A stretch of DNA of 38,479 nt, taken from assembly GCA_039182125.1 (NCBI GenBank), contig JBCDCH010000038.1, positions 1 through 38,479 on the forward strand. Reading direction: 5' to 3'. Below the pieces are notes generated by a model. It was given only the letters and a program-made list of their open reading frames with translations. It made no database searches and was not told the DNA's origin. Of this stretch, positions 1 to 8,592 are shown piece by piece (the stretch's first letter is position 1; every line of letters starts with the position of its first letter). The DNA comes from Planctomycetota bacterium. Its GTDB lineage: Bacteria > Planctomycetota > Phycisphaerae > Tepidisphaerales > Tepidisphaeraceae. The position numbers were made by a program, and so were the translations under genes.

Positions 1-1640
1 ACAAGGACTACACGCCGCAGCAGCTCTCGGCGTTCGTGCTTCAGGAGCTGAAGAAGGTCGCCGAGGACTACCTCGGCGAGACCGTCGACCGCGCGGTGAT
101 CACGGTTCCCGCATACTTCAATGACAGCCAGCGACAGGCGACCAAAGACGCAGGGGAGATCGCAGGTCTCAAGGTCGAACGGATTATCAACGAGCCGACC
201 GCGGCGGCCCTTGCCTACGGCCTCGATAAAAAGACCAACGAGAAGATCGCGGTCTTTGACCTCGGCGGCGGCACGTTCGATGTATCGATCCTTGATGTCG
301 GGGATGGTGTGTTCGAGGTGCTGTCGACCAACGGCGACACGCACCTCGGCGGTGATGACTGGGACCAGCGGCTGATCGATCATCTTGCCGGCGAGTTCAA
401 GAAGCAGGAAGGCATCGACCTTCGCCAAGACCCAATGGCCCTGCAACGGCTCAAGGAGTCGGCCGAGAAGGCCAAGATCGAGCTGTCGACCAACATGGAA
501 ACGACGGTGAACCTGCCGTTCATTACCGCCGACGCCAGCGGTCCCAAGCACCTGAACCTCACCATCACGCGCTCGAAGTTCGAACAACTCGTCGACCCGC
601 TCGTGCAGCGGCTCAAGAAGCCGGTCCTCGACGCGCTCAAGGACGCGGGCAAGTCCGCCTCCGACATCGATGAGGTTCTGCTCGTCGGTGGCTCGACGCG
701 TATCCCGGCGGTCCAGGCGCTCGTGAAAGAGATCTTCGGCAAGGAACCCAACAAGTCGGTCAATCCCGACGAGGTCGTCGCGCTGGGCGCCGCGATCCAG
801 GGCGGCATCGCCAAGGGCGACGTCAAGGACATCCTCGTCCTCGACGCGACTCCGCTCTCGCTCGGCGTCGAAACCCTCGGCGGCGTGATGACCAAGCTCA
901 TCGAGCGCAACACCACCATCCCGACCGAGAAGAAGGAAACCTTCTCCACCGCCGCTGACAACCAGACGGCCGTGACGATCAACGTCCTGCAGGGCGAGCG
1001 CGAGTTCGCCAAGGACAACCGCCTGCTCGGCACGTTCAACCTGACCGACCTTCCGTCCGCCCCGCGCGGCATCCCGCAGATCGAGGTCACCTTCAAGATC
1101 GACGTCAACGGCATCCTCAAGGTCAGCGCCAAGGACCTGGGCTCCGGCAAGGAAGCCAACATCGAGGTCAAGGGCAGCGGCGGCTTGTCGGACGACGAGA
1201 TCGAGAAGATGCGCACCGAGGCCGAGAGCCACGCCGAGGAAGACAAGAAGCGGCGTGAACTCATCGAGCTCAAGAACCAAGCCGACGCGGCTGTCTACCA
1301 AGCCGAGAAGATGCTCAGCGGCGAGAACGCTGAGAAGATCCCCGGCGAAGTGCGCGGTGACATCGAGTCGGCCATCAGCGAGCTCAAGACCGCGAAGGAA
1401 GGCGACGACGCCGACGTGATTAAGAAGAAGCTCGAGCAGCTCCAGGAAGCCAGCATGAAGGCCGGCGAGGCGATGTACGCCGATGCCGGGGGCGCGGGTG
1501 TCGATCCCGCGGCCGCTGCGGCTGCGGCCGCCGCCGCGGGCGGAGCTGCCGCCGGTGACGCCCCCGAGGCCGAGTCCGACCGTGCCAAGCCGGCCGAAGA
1601 CGACGACGTCGTCGACGCCGAGTTCGAGGTCAAGGACTAA
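1..1640 (+). CDS. dnaK: Chaperone DnaK (Hsp70), 5' end missing
   Basis: This is an ATP-dependent Hsp70 chaperone that folds client proteins in the cytoplasm with DnaJ and GrpE. The frame is open from base 3 at the window edge, so roughly the first 110 residues are missing; the GTG at 36 is internal. Visible Hsp70 signatures are [45 protein letters not shown] (phosphate-binding loop) and [13 protein letters not shown]. They are followed by the substrate-binding beta domain (around [15 protein letters not shown]), a helical lid, an Ala/Gly-rich linker and the acidic tail [13 protein letters not shown]. The family is very well conserved, so the call is secure. No dnaJ or grpE follows; a strong terminator lies 28 bp after the stop. 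Confidence 0.98.
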   Translation, partial: KDYTPQQLSAFVLQELKKVAEDYLGETVDRAVITVPAYFNDSQRQATKDAGEIAGLKVERIINEPTAAALAYGLDKKTNEKIAVFDLGGGTFDVSILDVGDGVFEVLSTNGDTHLGGDDWDQRLIDHLAGEFKKQEGIDLRQDPMALQRLKESAEKAKIELSTNMETTVNLPFITADASGPKHLNLTITRSKFEQLVDPLVQRLKKPVLDALKDAGKSASDIDEVLLVGGSTRIPAVQALVKEIFGKEPNKSVNPDEVVALGAAIQGGIAKGDVKDILVLDATPLSLGVETLGGVMTKLIERNTTIPTEKKETFSTAADNQTAVTINVLQGEREFAKDNRLLGTFNLTDLPSAPRGIPQIEVTFKIDVNGILKVSAKDLGSGKEANIEVKGSGGLSDDEIEKMRTEAESHAEEDKKRRELIELKNQADAAVYQAEKMLSGENAEKIPGEVRGDIESAISELKTAKEGDDADVIKKKLEQLQEASMKAGEAMYADAGGAGVDPAAAAAAAAAAGGAAAGDAPEAESDRAKPAEDDDVVDAEFEVKD

Positions 1641-1667
1641 CCACAAATCTCAACCGCGCCTCCAACG

Positions 1668-1705
1668 CCGCCCGCGTTCCGTTTGGAAAGCGGGCGGATT
1701 TTGTT
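1668..1705 (+). terminator. Rho-independent terminator of dnaK
   Basis: Arms CCGCCCGC (1668-1675) and GCGGGCGG (1690-1697) pair perfectly. An inner TTCC/GGAA stem closes a GTTT loop, and ATTTTGTT follows. The position just after the dnaK stop supports termination of that transcript. Confidence 0.85.
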
Positions 1706-1770
1706 CGTGCATGGATCGAACGCCCACGGCCAAGGCTTGGGGTGTTCTGTTGCAACAACGTGGTCGGGAA

Positions 1771-1789
1771 GGCATGTTTCAAACATGCC
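1771..1789. repeat. Perfect 9-bp palindrome over a start codon
   Basis: GGCATGTTT and AAACATGCC are perfect inverted repeats separated by one base. The right arm contains the ATG (1785-1787) of the next gene. It could be an operator or an mRNA hairpin hiding the start; the sequence alone does not decide. Confidence 0.6.
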
Positions 1790-2795
1790 CACTCGACGCA
1801 AATTCCTTGCCGCGACGGCGGCCGCTTTGGTGCTGCCGCGCTTCTCGTTGGCCGCCGCACCGACCGAGCAGGTCGCCGCGTTGCGCATCTTCGGGCACGC
1901 CGGCGGCAAGCCCTTGCAGGCACTGGCCGCTTCCGCCGGGGCCGGCGTTCGTGGGACCACACTGACTCTGCACTGGGACGAACTCGGTCGCAACGCCGAT
2001 GGGGGCTATGACGGTACCAACGGCATTGACGGTCTCGCGCAACTTTGCAGGAACGCCGGCATCCAGCCCGCACTCGAAATCCCCGTCATCGACGAGGCCA
2101 CCATGCGGGTCCCCGGCGAATTCGAGCAAGCGCCATTACCGCGCATGGTCGCCGAGTTCGGCAAGCTGATCGAACACCTCGCCGAGACGCTCGGCTATCA
2201 ACCGCCGGTCGTCATTCTTGGCAAAAGCGTCGATCGCTACCTCCGGGTCAACGACGAGGGTTGGCGAAACATGACCGCCTTCGTGCGTGAGGTCGCGCCG
2301 ATGATCCGCACGGCCTGGCCCGATGCAAAGGTCAGCGTCGCCGGGACGTTCGAGGGCGTGAACGGTGCGCACCGCAAGCGGTTTGCCGAGCTGTGGAAAC
2401 CGTGCGATCTCGCGTTGGTGTCGTACTTGCCGCTGTGGGACACGGCGATGATGAAGCCGGGTCGCCAGGTCGAGCGTGACCTGCGAAGAATTCCCGCACT
2501 CGCAGGCATGCCGTGCGGGATTCATGACGTCGCGTGTCCGTCCGGCACCGTTTGCGGATCGAGCGAACAAGCGCAGGCGGATTTCATCGACCTTCTCGCC
2601 AACGTTTGTCGCGGTAGCGACGCGCTGCGTTGGGTGCAGTTGGCTTGGTATCAGGACTTGCCGCCCGGGATTGCAAAGGGGTTGGCGGGCACGCTCGGCA
2701 GCGACCTCGCGGCCTTCGCCGACGCCATCGCGACGCTCGGCCTCCATCACGCCAACGGCGTCGCCAAGCCGGCGTGGGAGCGGCTGGTCGGTTAA
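1785..2795 (+). CDS. Tat-exported protein of unknown function, possibly a TIM-barrel hydrolase
   Basis: A 336-residue protein starting MPTRRKFLAATAAALVLP, a typical twin-arginine (RRKFL) signal with a hydrophobic core and an Ala-rich cleavage region. It therefore probably crosses the membrane folded. The ATG at 1785 is chosen because the signal peptide begins exactly there; the frame stays open upstream only through the dnaK terminator region. The mature part has alternating strand/helix segments (LTLHWDELGRN, PALEIPVI, VVILGKSVDRYL, LALVSYLPLWD, WVQLAWYQDLP) that resemble a glycoside-hydrolase-like TIM barrel. That is a fold impression only, and no catalytic motif was recognised. Its stop overlaps the stop of the convergent PEP-CTERM gene in the shared TTAA at 2792-2795. 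Confidence 0.75.
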   Translation: MPTRRKFLAATAAALVLPRFSLAAAPTEQVAALRIFGHAGGKPLQALAASAGAGVRGTTLTLHWDELGRNADGGYDGTNGIDGLAQLCRNAGIQPALEIPVIDEATMRVPGEFEQAPLPRMVAEFGKLIEHLAETLGYQPPVVILGKSVDRYLRVNDEGWRNMTAFVREVAPMIRTAWPDAKVSVAGTFEGVNGAHRKRFAELWKPCDLALVSYLPLWDTAMMKPGRQVERDLRRIPALAGMPCGIHDVACPSGTVCGSSEQAQADFIDLLANVCRGSDALRWVQLAWYQDLPPGIAKGLAGTLGSDLAAFADAIATLGLHHANGVAKPAWERLVG

Positions 2796-4600
2796 CGTCG
2801 CCGACGCAGCGCGAGTGCTCCAAGGCCCAGCGCACCGCTCGCGCCGATCGGTTCGGGAATCACCGTCACCTCGAAACTGACGAACCCGCCAACGCCTTCG
2901 CTGTCCCAAACAGCGACGTTGACCGTCCCGTCCTCGTCGAAGACGTAAGTCACCGTCGTGCCCAGCAGCGGCAGGCCGTCTCCCATGTCCCAAAGCGCCT
3001 GATACTCGGCATCGTCGAGGTTGAGCGAGAGCGTGACTTCCTCGCCGGCGACGACCGATTCCTGCAGGGTCACGGTCACGACCAGCGGCTGGATGCCGCC
3101 TTCCTCGACCGTCGGCTCGCCGCCGTCGATGATGTTGTCACTGAAATGAACCGCGTCGCCGGCCCAGGTATCGCCGATGGTGACGCCGAAGTCGATGACG
3201 AGGTCGGCGTCGTTGCCGTTGTTGGCGGTGATGGTGTTCTCGGCGAAGGCAATCTCATCGACGTCGGTGGGGATGCTGCCCATCGCGACGCCGAAGCCGC
3301 CGTTGCTGTTGATGACGTTGTCGATGAACGCCGCGTCGAACACGCCGTTGAGCAGGCGGACGCCGGTGCCCTCGGAGTTGGTGTCGCCGATGCCGGGGTT
3401 GAAGTTGCCGTCCTTGCTCGTGTTGCTGATCGTGTTTTGTGCGACGACGAGGCGTCGGATTTCGCCGTCGTTGTTGCCGTCGTCGCCTTGGAGCTGCATG
3501 CCATACTGCTCCGCGGCGTCGATGAAGTTCTTCGCGATCAGGATCTGGTTCTTCGGGCCTGCGTTGGAGATGGACAGGCCGACGTATTGGTTGCCACCGG
3601 CCCCGTCGGCTTGTTTGACGGTGTTGCCGACGACGAGGATATTCTGCCCCTCGCCGGCGATCTCGAGGCCGGCCAGTTGGACACGGTCGGAGCCGACGCC
3701 GTCGATGACGTTATCGCGGATGGCGATGTTGGAGCCACGGTCGACGCTGATCCACGCGTCGACGGTGTTTCCCTGCACGACGTGGTCGCGGTTCTTGCTT
3801 TCGATGGACTGATCTTCGCTGAACAGTTCGATGCCGAGCCCGTCGAGGTCGCCGGGGTTGGGGACGTTGTTGGCGATGGCGTAGTCCCGCCAGGTGCCGG
3901 TGTCGCGGATGACGTTGTCGGTGATGACCGAGCCGGCGGCTTGTTTGAGAACGATGCCGTTTCGGCCGGTGGAGGTGATCTGGTTGCCGGAGATGGTCGC
4001 GCCGGTGGACTCTTCGATACGGACGGCCGCACCGAACTCGGCATCGGTGCCGACGTTCTGGAACCGGCTGTTGGTGATGGTCAGGTCATCGACGCCGTTG
4101 GTGAAGATGCCGGCCCCGACGAACCCGCGCTCGGCGACGGTGCCGACGGGGGCGATGTCGGTGACGGCGACGTCGGTCCAGGTGTGCCCGGAGCCCGAGC
4201 CGAACGCGACGAAGCCGCTGTTGACGTCGGCGCGTCCGTCCCCGGTGAGGGTGAACCCCATGAAGGTCAGATCGGTCGAGCCGGAGAAGTCGACCAGGTC
4301 GGCGCTGTCGGCCGTGGTGCCGGTGAAGCGGATCGTGGTCTGGTCCATGCCGGCACCCATGAGCGTGACGCCGTCGCGTCCGCCCAGGTGCAGGGCCGCG
4401 CCGCCGTTGCTCGAGATGGTGTATTCACCCGCGGCGAGGACGACGGTCCCGCCCGGTCCGGCGGCATCGAAGGCGGCAAGGATCGCGGCCGTGTCGTCGC
4501 CGGCGTTGTTGGCCACGACCACAACATCCGCCGACGCATTGCCGACGACCGCCAGGCCCGTGGCGGCGAACAAGTAAACGAAAGGCGCATTCACACGCAT
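2792..4600 (-). CDS. PEP-CTERM protein with right-handed beta-helix
   Basis: A 602-residue exported protein. An N-terminal signal peptide (hydrophobic stretch VYLFAATGLAVVG) is followed by many short repeats of the NosD/pectate-lyase-like parallel beta-helix type (ITNSRFQNVG, ISGNQITSTG, ITDNVIRDTG, IRDNVIDGVG, VAQNTISNTS, FIDNVINSNG). A PKD-like beta domain follows near residues 505-580 (LWDMGDGLPLLGTTVTYVFD). The end IPEP + hydrophobic helix + RRRR is a PEP-CTERM sorting signal, processed by an exosortase in systems that have one. A GGAG Shine-Dalgarno lies 7 nt before the ATG, so this gene is not leaderless. The role is probably at the cell surface or in extracellular carbohydrate; the substrate is unknown. 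Confidence 0.9.
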   Translation of the reverse strand: MRVNAPFVYLFAATGLAVVGNASADVVVVANNAGDDTAAILAAFDAAGPGGTVVLAAGEYTISSNGGAALHLGGRDGVTLMGAGMDQTTIRFTGTTADSADLVDFSGSTDLTFMGFTLTGDGRADVNSGFVAFGSGSGHTWTDVAVTDIAPVGTVAERGFVGAGIFTNGVDDLTITNSRFQNVGTDAEFGAAVRIEESTGATISGNQITSTGRNGIVLKQAAGSVITDNVIRDTGTWRDYAIANNVPNPGDLDGLGIELFSEDQSIESKNRDHVVQGNTVDAWISVDRGSNIAIRDNVIDGVGSDRVQLAGLEIAGEGQNILVVGNTVKQADGAGGNQYVGLSISNAGPKNQILIAKNFIDAAEQYGMQLQGDDGNNDGEIRRLVVAQNTISNTSKDGNFNPGIGDTNSEGTGVRLLNGVFDAAFIDNVINSNGGFGVAMGSIPTDVDEIAFAENTITANNGNDADLVIDFGVTIGDTWAGDAVHFSDNIIDGGEPTVEEGGIQPLVVTVTLQESVVAGEEVTLSLNLDDAEYQALWDMGDGLPLLGTTVTYVFDEDGTVNVAVWDSEGVGGFVSFEVTVIPEPIGASGALGLGALALRRRR

Positions 4601-4712
4601 GGCGTTTCTCCGAGTCAGTTGTCAAATCCCCGTGACGGCAGGGGGGCGACGCCGTCGGCGGCAAGTTAGCAACCTCGTGGCGTCTTCGGTAGGGAAATAC
4701 CCGAATAATCCC

Positions 4713-4718
4713 TACGAT
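4713..4718 (+). promoter_or_regulatory. -10 box TACGAT, 7 nt before ATG 4726
   Basis: TANNNT hexamer with no Shine-Dalgarno between it and the start. It fits a leaderless transcript beginning at or near the ATG. No -35 was seen. Confidence 0.5.
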
Positions 4719-4725
4719 CGCTTCG

Positions 4726-5229
4726 ATGCAGGACAAACGGTTCTTGAACTGGTGGCTGGGGCGTGCGACGCGGTACGCCGATGTCCAGCCCGAGAAACTT
4801 GCCGCCGAACGCGAGGCGGTCGAGCGGATGGCCGCCTGCAACCAGCACTACGCCGAGTTCCTCAACGAAGCCGTCTTCCCCGAAGTCAAGAGCCTGGTCG
4901 AAGCCCTCACCCGCAGCGGCATCACGCATCGGGTCTCCACGTGGGGCAACCAACTTTCGCTGCGCATCCACCTCGCCTGGCGGTGGGGCGAGTTGGTCAT
5001 CATGCAGAGCCATGAGGATGTGGTGACCTTTGAACATCACATTGTCACCGAAGGCGAAAGCCGACGCGACGACTCCAGCGAGGATCACAGTCATGGCTAT
5101 GACCTACACGAGTCATTGCCGGCGAGCGTTGCGGCCAACGAGTTGCAGTTTTACCTTAGCCGATTGGCGATGGACCTGACCGAACCGCCGCCCGAACCGG
5201 AACTGCCGCCGGGCGAGGGCAAGGGCTGA
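4726..5229 (+). CDS. Conserved-looking hypothetical protein, 167 aa
   Basis: I do not recognise the family. The protein starts with a basic, aromatic segment (KRFLNWWLGRATRY). A charged helix carrying paired His/Asp/Glu residues follows, then a strand-rich core (THRVSTWGNQLSLRIHLAW, GELVIMQSHEDVVTFEHHIV) and a Pro/Glu-rich tail. There is no signal peptide or membrane segment, so it is probably cytoplasmic. The ATG has a TACGAT box 7 nt upstream and no ribosome-binding site. Codon use is GC3-rich like its neighbours. It is divergent from the PEP-CTERM gene, with 125 bp between starts. Confidence 0.75.
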   Translation: MQDKRFLNWWLGRATRYADVQPEKLAAEREAVERMAACNQHYAEFLNEAVFPEVKSLVEALTRSGITHRVSTWGNQLSLRIHLAWRWGELVIMQSHEDVVTFEHHIVTEGESRRDDSSEDHSHGYDLHESLPASVAANELQFYLSRLAMDLTEPPPEPELPPGEGKG

Positions 5230-5277
5230 GCGTCAAACCGCCCGGGTTGGTGGCGGAATCCGAACCATCCAACCCGT

Positions 5278-6750
5278 ATGTCGTACCTGTCGCAACGCAT
5301 GCCTGCGGAGTTCTCGATCATCAATCTGCTCGTTTGGATCGTGCCGTTGCTTTTAGCGTTGGTGCTCGGGTTGATCCTGTTGACGATCGGCATGCGCGGC
5401 CGGCGGGTCGGCGATCATCCGTACTGCCGCCAATGCGGCTACGACCTGTTCGGTAATCCCGACGCGATGACCTGCAACGAGTGTGGCCGGAGCGTGGCAT
5501 CGCCCCAGGAGCGGGTCGTCGGCATGCGGCACCGCAGGCGCGGACTTGTGTGGGGCGGGACATTGTTGTTGATTGTGTCCGTGGTGGGGCAGGGCTTGAT
5601 CGGACTGGACGCCGCGACCGATGTCGACTGGCAGGCATGGAAGCCGAACTGGTGGCTCGTCGCCGAGGCGGACCGCAACCCTGACGTTCACTTGACATTG
5701 GCGACACGATGGTTCGACGGCAAACTCACCGAAAAACACAAGTCGGAATTGGTCGCCCTCGCGTTCGCCGGTTCGGACGGGCCTTCGTGGTCGATCGGTT
5801 GGGAGCCGATCATCGAGCAAGGGTTGCGGGATGGCTTGCTCGACGATGAACAACTCGCCGTGTTGGCCGACACGATCGCGGTGTTGGGACTCGACGCACG
5901 GCCGAAGGTTCGGCGTGGGTTCGACGCGGACGTGGTCCCGTGGCCCGTCAAGGGCACCGATGTCGGTGACATCGAACTGCACGCCTCATGGACCCTGGCG
6001 GCCGCCGCCGTTGACGGAGAGCCGGTCAATCCCAATCGGTTGCGGAGTCTCGACGGGGATTTCGAGGTCAAAGCCGGCAGTTGGGGCGGCAGCGCCTCAC
6101 ACATCCCGACCGAAGCGATGACCCGCGACACCACCGTCACGGCCACGGCGCGGGTCGAGCGGACGCTCATTCTGACCGGAGGCACGTCGGTCGGACTGCC
6201 GACCAAGACGGCCGAACTTGCCGTCGATGTCGAGGTGGTCGACGACTTCACCGGCAACTACACCGCCACGCCACGGCAAGTGAGCGCGATCGACACGATC
6301 GAGGTACAGCCGGTCGCGGGTCGGCAGAAGTTGGAACTGATGGCGGTAATGCGTGGCAACGACCTGCGCCTTTGGCGCATGCTCTGCTTCCTCGTGATCG
6401 ATGGCCAAGAGATCAGGATTCCCGACACGAACGGCTCCGGGCACGGTTCGCAGTTTTCCTATGTCCGTTGGTCGCTCGAAAGGAGCAGTCGCTGGGACAA
6501 GACGCCGGAGTTGGCGTTCCCGCTCATGGCGACAGTCGTGCTGCGGACAGACATCGAGTACGTCGAGACGAACACCCGGACCGACGAGATCGCCCCGAGC
6601 GTCGAACTGCGGTTTGAGAATGTTCGCCTCGACCCCGCGTCGGCGGTCGCCGTCGAGACGTTCACGCCGTTGCCCGACGGCCAGGCCGCCGATCACATCG
6701 AATGGCTCGACCCCGCCGAAGCTTTGCGGCGAAACGAGGCGGCGGAATGA
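5278..6750 (+). CDS. Membrane protein with zinc ribbon (CxxCGYDL...CxxCG)
   Basis: A 490-residue protein of unknown function. A first transmembrane helix (about 15-39) is followed by a four-Cys zinc ribbon, CRQCGYDLFG then CNECGR (about 51-72). A basic stretch, a second membrane helix (about 90-108) and a large extracytoplasmic domain rich in beta-strand (about 110-480) come next. From memory, the CGYDL-type ribbon next to membrane helices is common in Phycisphaerae, which supports the taxonomic guess. If both helices cross the membrane, the ribbon would lie between them on the side opposite the large domain. No promoter box or Shine-Dalgarno is obvious; the ATG at 5278 could be replaced by the ATG at 5299. 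Confidence 0.8.
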   Translation: MSYLSQRMPAEFSIINLLVWIVPLLLALVLGLILLTIGMRGRRVGDHPYCRQCGYDLFGNPDAMTCNECGRSVASPQERVVGMRHRRRGLVWGGTLLLIVSVVGQGLIGLDAATDVDWQAWKPNWWLVAEADRNPDVHLTLATRWFDGKLTEKHKSELVALAFAGSDGPSWSIGWEPIIEQGLRDGLLDDEQLAVLADTIAVLGLDARPKVRRGFDADVVPWPVKGTDVGDIELHASWTLAAAAVDGEPVNPNRLRSLDGDFEVKAGSWGGSASHIPTEAMTRDTTVTATARVERTLILTGGTSVGLPTKTAELAVDVEVVDDFTGNYTATPRQVSAIDTIEVQPVAGRQKLELMAVMRGNDLRLWRMLCFLVIDGQEIRIPDTNGSGHGSQFSYVRWSLERSSRWDKTPELAFPLMATVVLRTDIEYVETNTRTDEIAPSVELRFENVRLDPASAVAVETFTPLPDGQAADHIEWLDPAEALRRNEAAE

Positions 6751-6788
6751 GGATTGTCGACACGATTGCGATGCGGCATGCTTAGTGC

Positions 6789-7748
6789 ATGCGATTGCTT
6801 TTTGTCTCTTTCTCGTTCCTCTTTGCCGTTGTGTCCGCTTCGGCCCACCCGTACGAGCCGGTATTCGAGGCCTTGGAGTCCGCGATTGTTGCCGAGGACA
6901 TGGCTGTGATCGAGGCCGATAAGCCAAACCCAGTTGCCATCGCGGAGTTGGCCGAGCGGGTTCAGCCTGTGCGTGTGGCTTTGCATGAAGCCGCCGCGAA
7001 CGACGAGATTATCTGGGTTGGCGATTACTCTGCCGGCCCCGAAACACTGTTGCCGCATTTGAGCAAAAGCCGATCGGTGCTTCGCGTCATTGGAGGAACG
7101 CTTACCCAATCGCGCACGCCGGTCGAGGATGTGATCGCTTTGCGACGCATGGCCGCTCATCTGAAAACTGAGCCCACGCTCGTGAGCCGCCTCGTGGGTA
7201 TCGGCACCGAAGCTGCGACCTACAGATATGCTGCATCGATTCTGGCCAAGCTTTCGGATGATCAACGCCAAGCCTTGCGCCAAGCACTTGGCGATCTGCC
7301 AGTTACTCCCAGTCCGGCCGACACGCTGCGTGCTGAAGGCCGCATCTTTTCCAAGTATGCCCTGACGCTCGCGCCTGCCGGGAACCCCGTGGCTCAGCAA
7401 ATCTCAGACGAAATTCTGCAAGTTACCTCTGACGCTGGCGGTGCCATGGAATTGCCCAAGCAGGAACGTGACGCTCGCTTGGAAGAAATCGAAGCATCGG
7501 CACAAGAGCTCAATCCCGCAACGCAAAAGGTGGTGCCGTCTTACGGTCGATACGCTCGCACTGTTGATCGCATCATTATCGACCGCGAACTCTTCCACCT
7601 CGCCCTCGACGGCCTCATTGCCGGCGACGTGGAAGCCCACGTCGGTGACGCGGCGAGCTACGAACCGCTCCCCGACGGCGGCTTTCGACTGTCCAAGCGG
7701 GTCGATGACGAATACATCGCCGAGATCGTTGTCGACGGCGTCAGGTGA
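6789..7748 (+). CDS. Exported hypothetical protein, 319 aa
   Basis: The start MRLLFVSFSFLFAVVSASA is a clean Sec signal peptide. The rest is mostly helical and charged, with no motif I recognise. Upstream, TTGTCG is followed after 17 bp by CATGCT, which lies 6 nt before the ATG; this could be a promoter with an imperfect -10. The middle of the gene (roughly 6850-7570) uses more A/T-ending codons than the genes on both sides, suggesting relaxed selection or a different origin. It ends 39 bp before the next gene, which has its own box. Confidence 0.7.
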   Translation: MRLLFVSFSFLFAVVSASAHPYEPVFEALESAIVAEDMAVIEADKPNPVAIAELAERVQPVRVALHEAAANDEIIWVGDYSAGPETLLPHLSKSRSVLRVIGGTLTQSRTPVEDVIALRRMAAHLKTEPTLVSRLVGIGTEAATYRYAASILAKLSDDQRQALRQALGDLPVTPSPADTLRAEGRIFSKYALTLAPAGNPVAQQISDEILQVTSDAGGAMELPKQERDARLEEIEASAQELNPATQKVVPSYGRYARTVDRIIIDRELFHLALDGLIAGDVEAHVGDAASYEPLPDGGFRLSKRVDDEYIAEIVVDGVR

Positions 7749-7776
7749 CCCTCGAAACCTCCGCCTACCCTTGGCG

Positions 7777-7782
7777 TACTAT
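7777..7782 (+). promoter_or_regulatory. -10 box TACTAT, 5 nt before ATG 7788
   Basis: TANNNT hexamer close to the TATAAT consensus, only 5 nt from the start. It is expected to drive the three-gene run 7788-9731 as a leaderless mRNA. Confidence 0.55.
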
Positions 7783-7787
7783 CTGGT

Positions 7788-8198
7788 ATGACCGAATCCA
7801 ACAGCGATCGGCGGCTGGCCAAGGCCATGCGATACGACGTCATCGAGCCCGTCGGGTGGCGGGTGGTGATTCGTAAGGACGAGAACAAACGCGAAACCAA
7901 GTCCGGCATCGTGTTGCCGGACTCGCACGCCATCCCCGTCATCACCGGCCGGGTGATCGCGATTTCCAAGGAGATCGCCTCCGACGAGGATCGGGCGATC
8001 AAACAGTACGACAAGGTGCTCTTCGACCCGCGTGAAGCGGTTCCGGTGGAACTCGAGCACGACAACCAGATGTATGTCGTTGACATCGACAAGGTGCTCG
8101 CGATCTTCCGCAAGCACACGGACGTGGCCAACGCCGAACAAGCCGGTCATGCCGCGGATGATGCGGGTGATGATGTTGAAGGGGCCGACGATGAGTGA
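7788..8198 (+). CDS. Orphan GroES-like (Cpn10 fold) protein
   Basis: A 136-residue protein whose residues about 17-108 match the co-chaperonin GroES. They show VIEPVGWRVVIRKDE (first strand), the mobile-loop-like ETKSGIVLPDS with the Ile-Val-Leu triad that contacts GroEL, GRVIAISKE, DKVLFDPREAVPVEL and the closing VVDIDKVLAIF. No groEL is adjacent. Unusual parts are an extra N-terminal segment of about 15 residues and an acidic C-terminal tail (AADDAGDDVEGADDE). It could cap GroEL in place of the main GroES, or the fold may be reused. It overlaps the next start by 8 bp, so translation is probably coupled. Confidence 0.85.
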   Translation: MTESNSDRRLAKAMRYDVIEPVGWRVVIRKDENKRETKSGIVLPDSHAIPVITGRVIAISKEIASDEDRAIKQYDKVLFDPREAVPVELEHDNQMYVVDIDKVLAIFRKHTDVANAEQAGHAADDAGDDVEGADDE

Positions 8199-8592
8199 TA
8201 TTGCGAGCAACACCGTGACAGCCAAGACCGTTGCACTCGTGGGCCATTGCGGCCCGGACAGTTCGTTCCTGCGGATGGCCGTCTCGTCGGCACTCCCGGG
8301 TGCCCAAGTGAAGATGGTCGACGACGACAACGAACTCGAGGCCACCGTGAACCAGGGTGTGGACCTGCTGTTGTTCAATCGCGTTCTGGAGTTCGGCTTC
8401 ACCAATCGGCAGGGCCAGGAACTCCTTGAACAGGTTCGGGAGAAGCACCCGGACCTGGCCGTGATGATGGTGAGCAACTTCGACGACGCCCAGCAAGCGG
8501 CCGAGGACGCCGGTGCCAAGCCCGGGTTTGGCAAGAACGAGATCGGCACGGACAAGGTCAAGGATCGCATTCGGGCCGCCGTGGGGCTCTGA
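8191..8592 (+). CDS. Pseudo-receiver domain protein
   Basis: A 133-residue protein with the length and strand/helix order of a response-regulator receiver. Key residues are changed. The acidic pair after the first strand is replaced (VALVGHCG). The phospho-acceptor Asp is Asn63 (VDLLLFN where DLVLLD is usual). The Ser after the fourth strand (VMMVSN) and the Lys (GFGKNE) remain. It should not be phosphorylated in the usual way and probably works as a protein-interaction module. There is no output domain. A GAAGGGG ribosome-binding site lies 6 nt before the ATG, and the start overlaps the GroES-like stop. Its stop forms TGATG with the next start. Confidence 0.75.
   Translation: MSDIASNTVTAKTVALVGHCGPDSSFLRMAVSSALPGAQVKMVDDDNELEATVNQGVDLLLFNRVLEFGFTNRQGQELLEQVREKHPDLAVMMVSNFDDAQQAAEDAGAKPGFGKNEIGTDKVKDRIRAAVGL

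Noticed and set aside
2630-4669. 679-codon plus-strand frame across the PEP-CTERM gene
   Set aside because: It runs antisense to a gene with a signal peptide, repeats and sorting signal. High GC removes stop codons on the opposite strand, and the frame has no recognisable motif.
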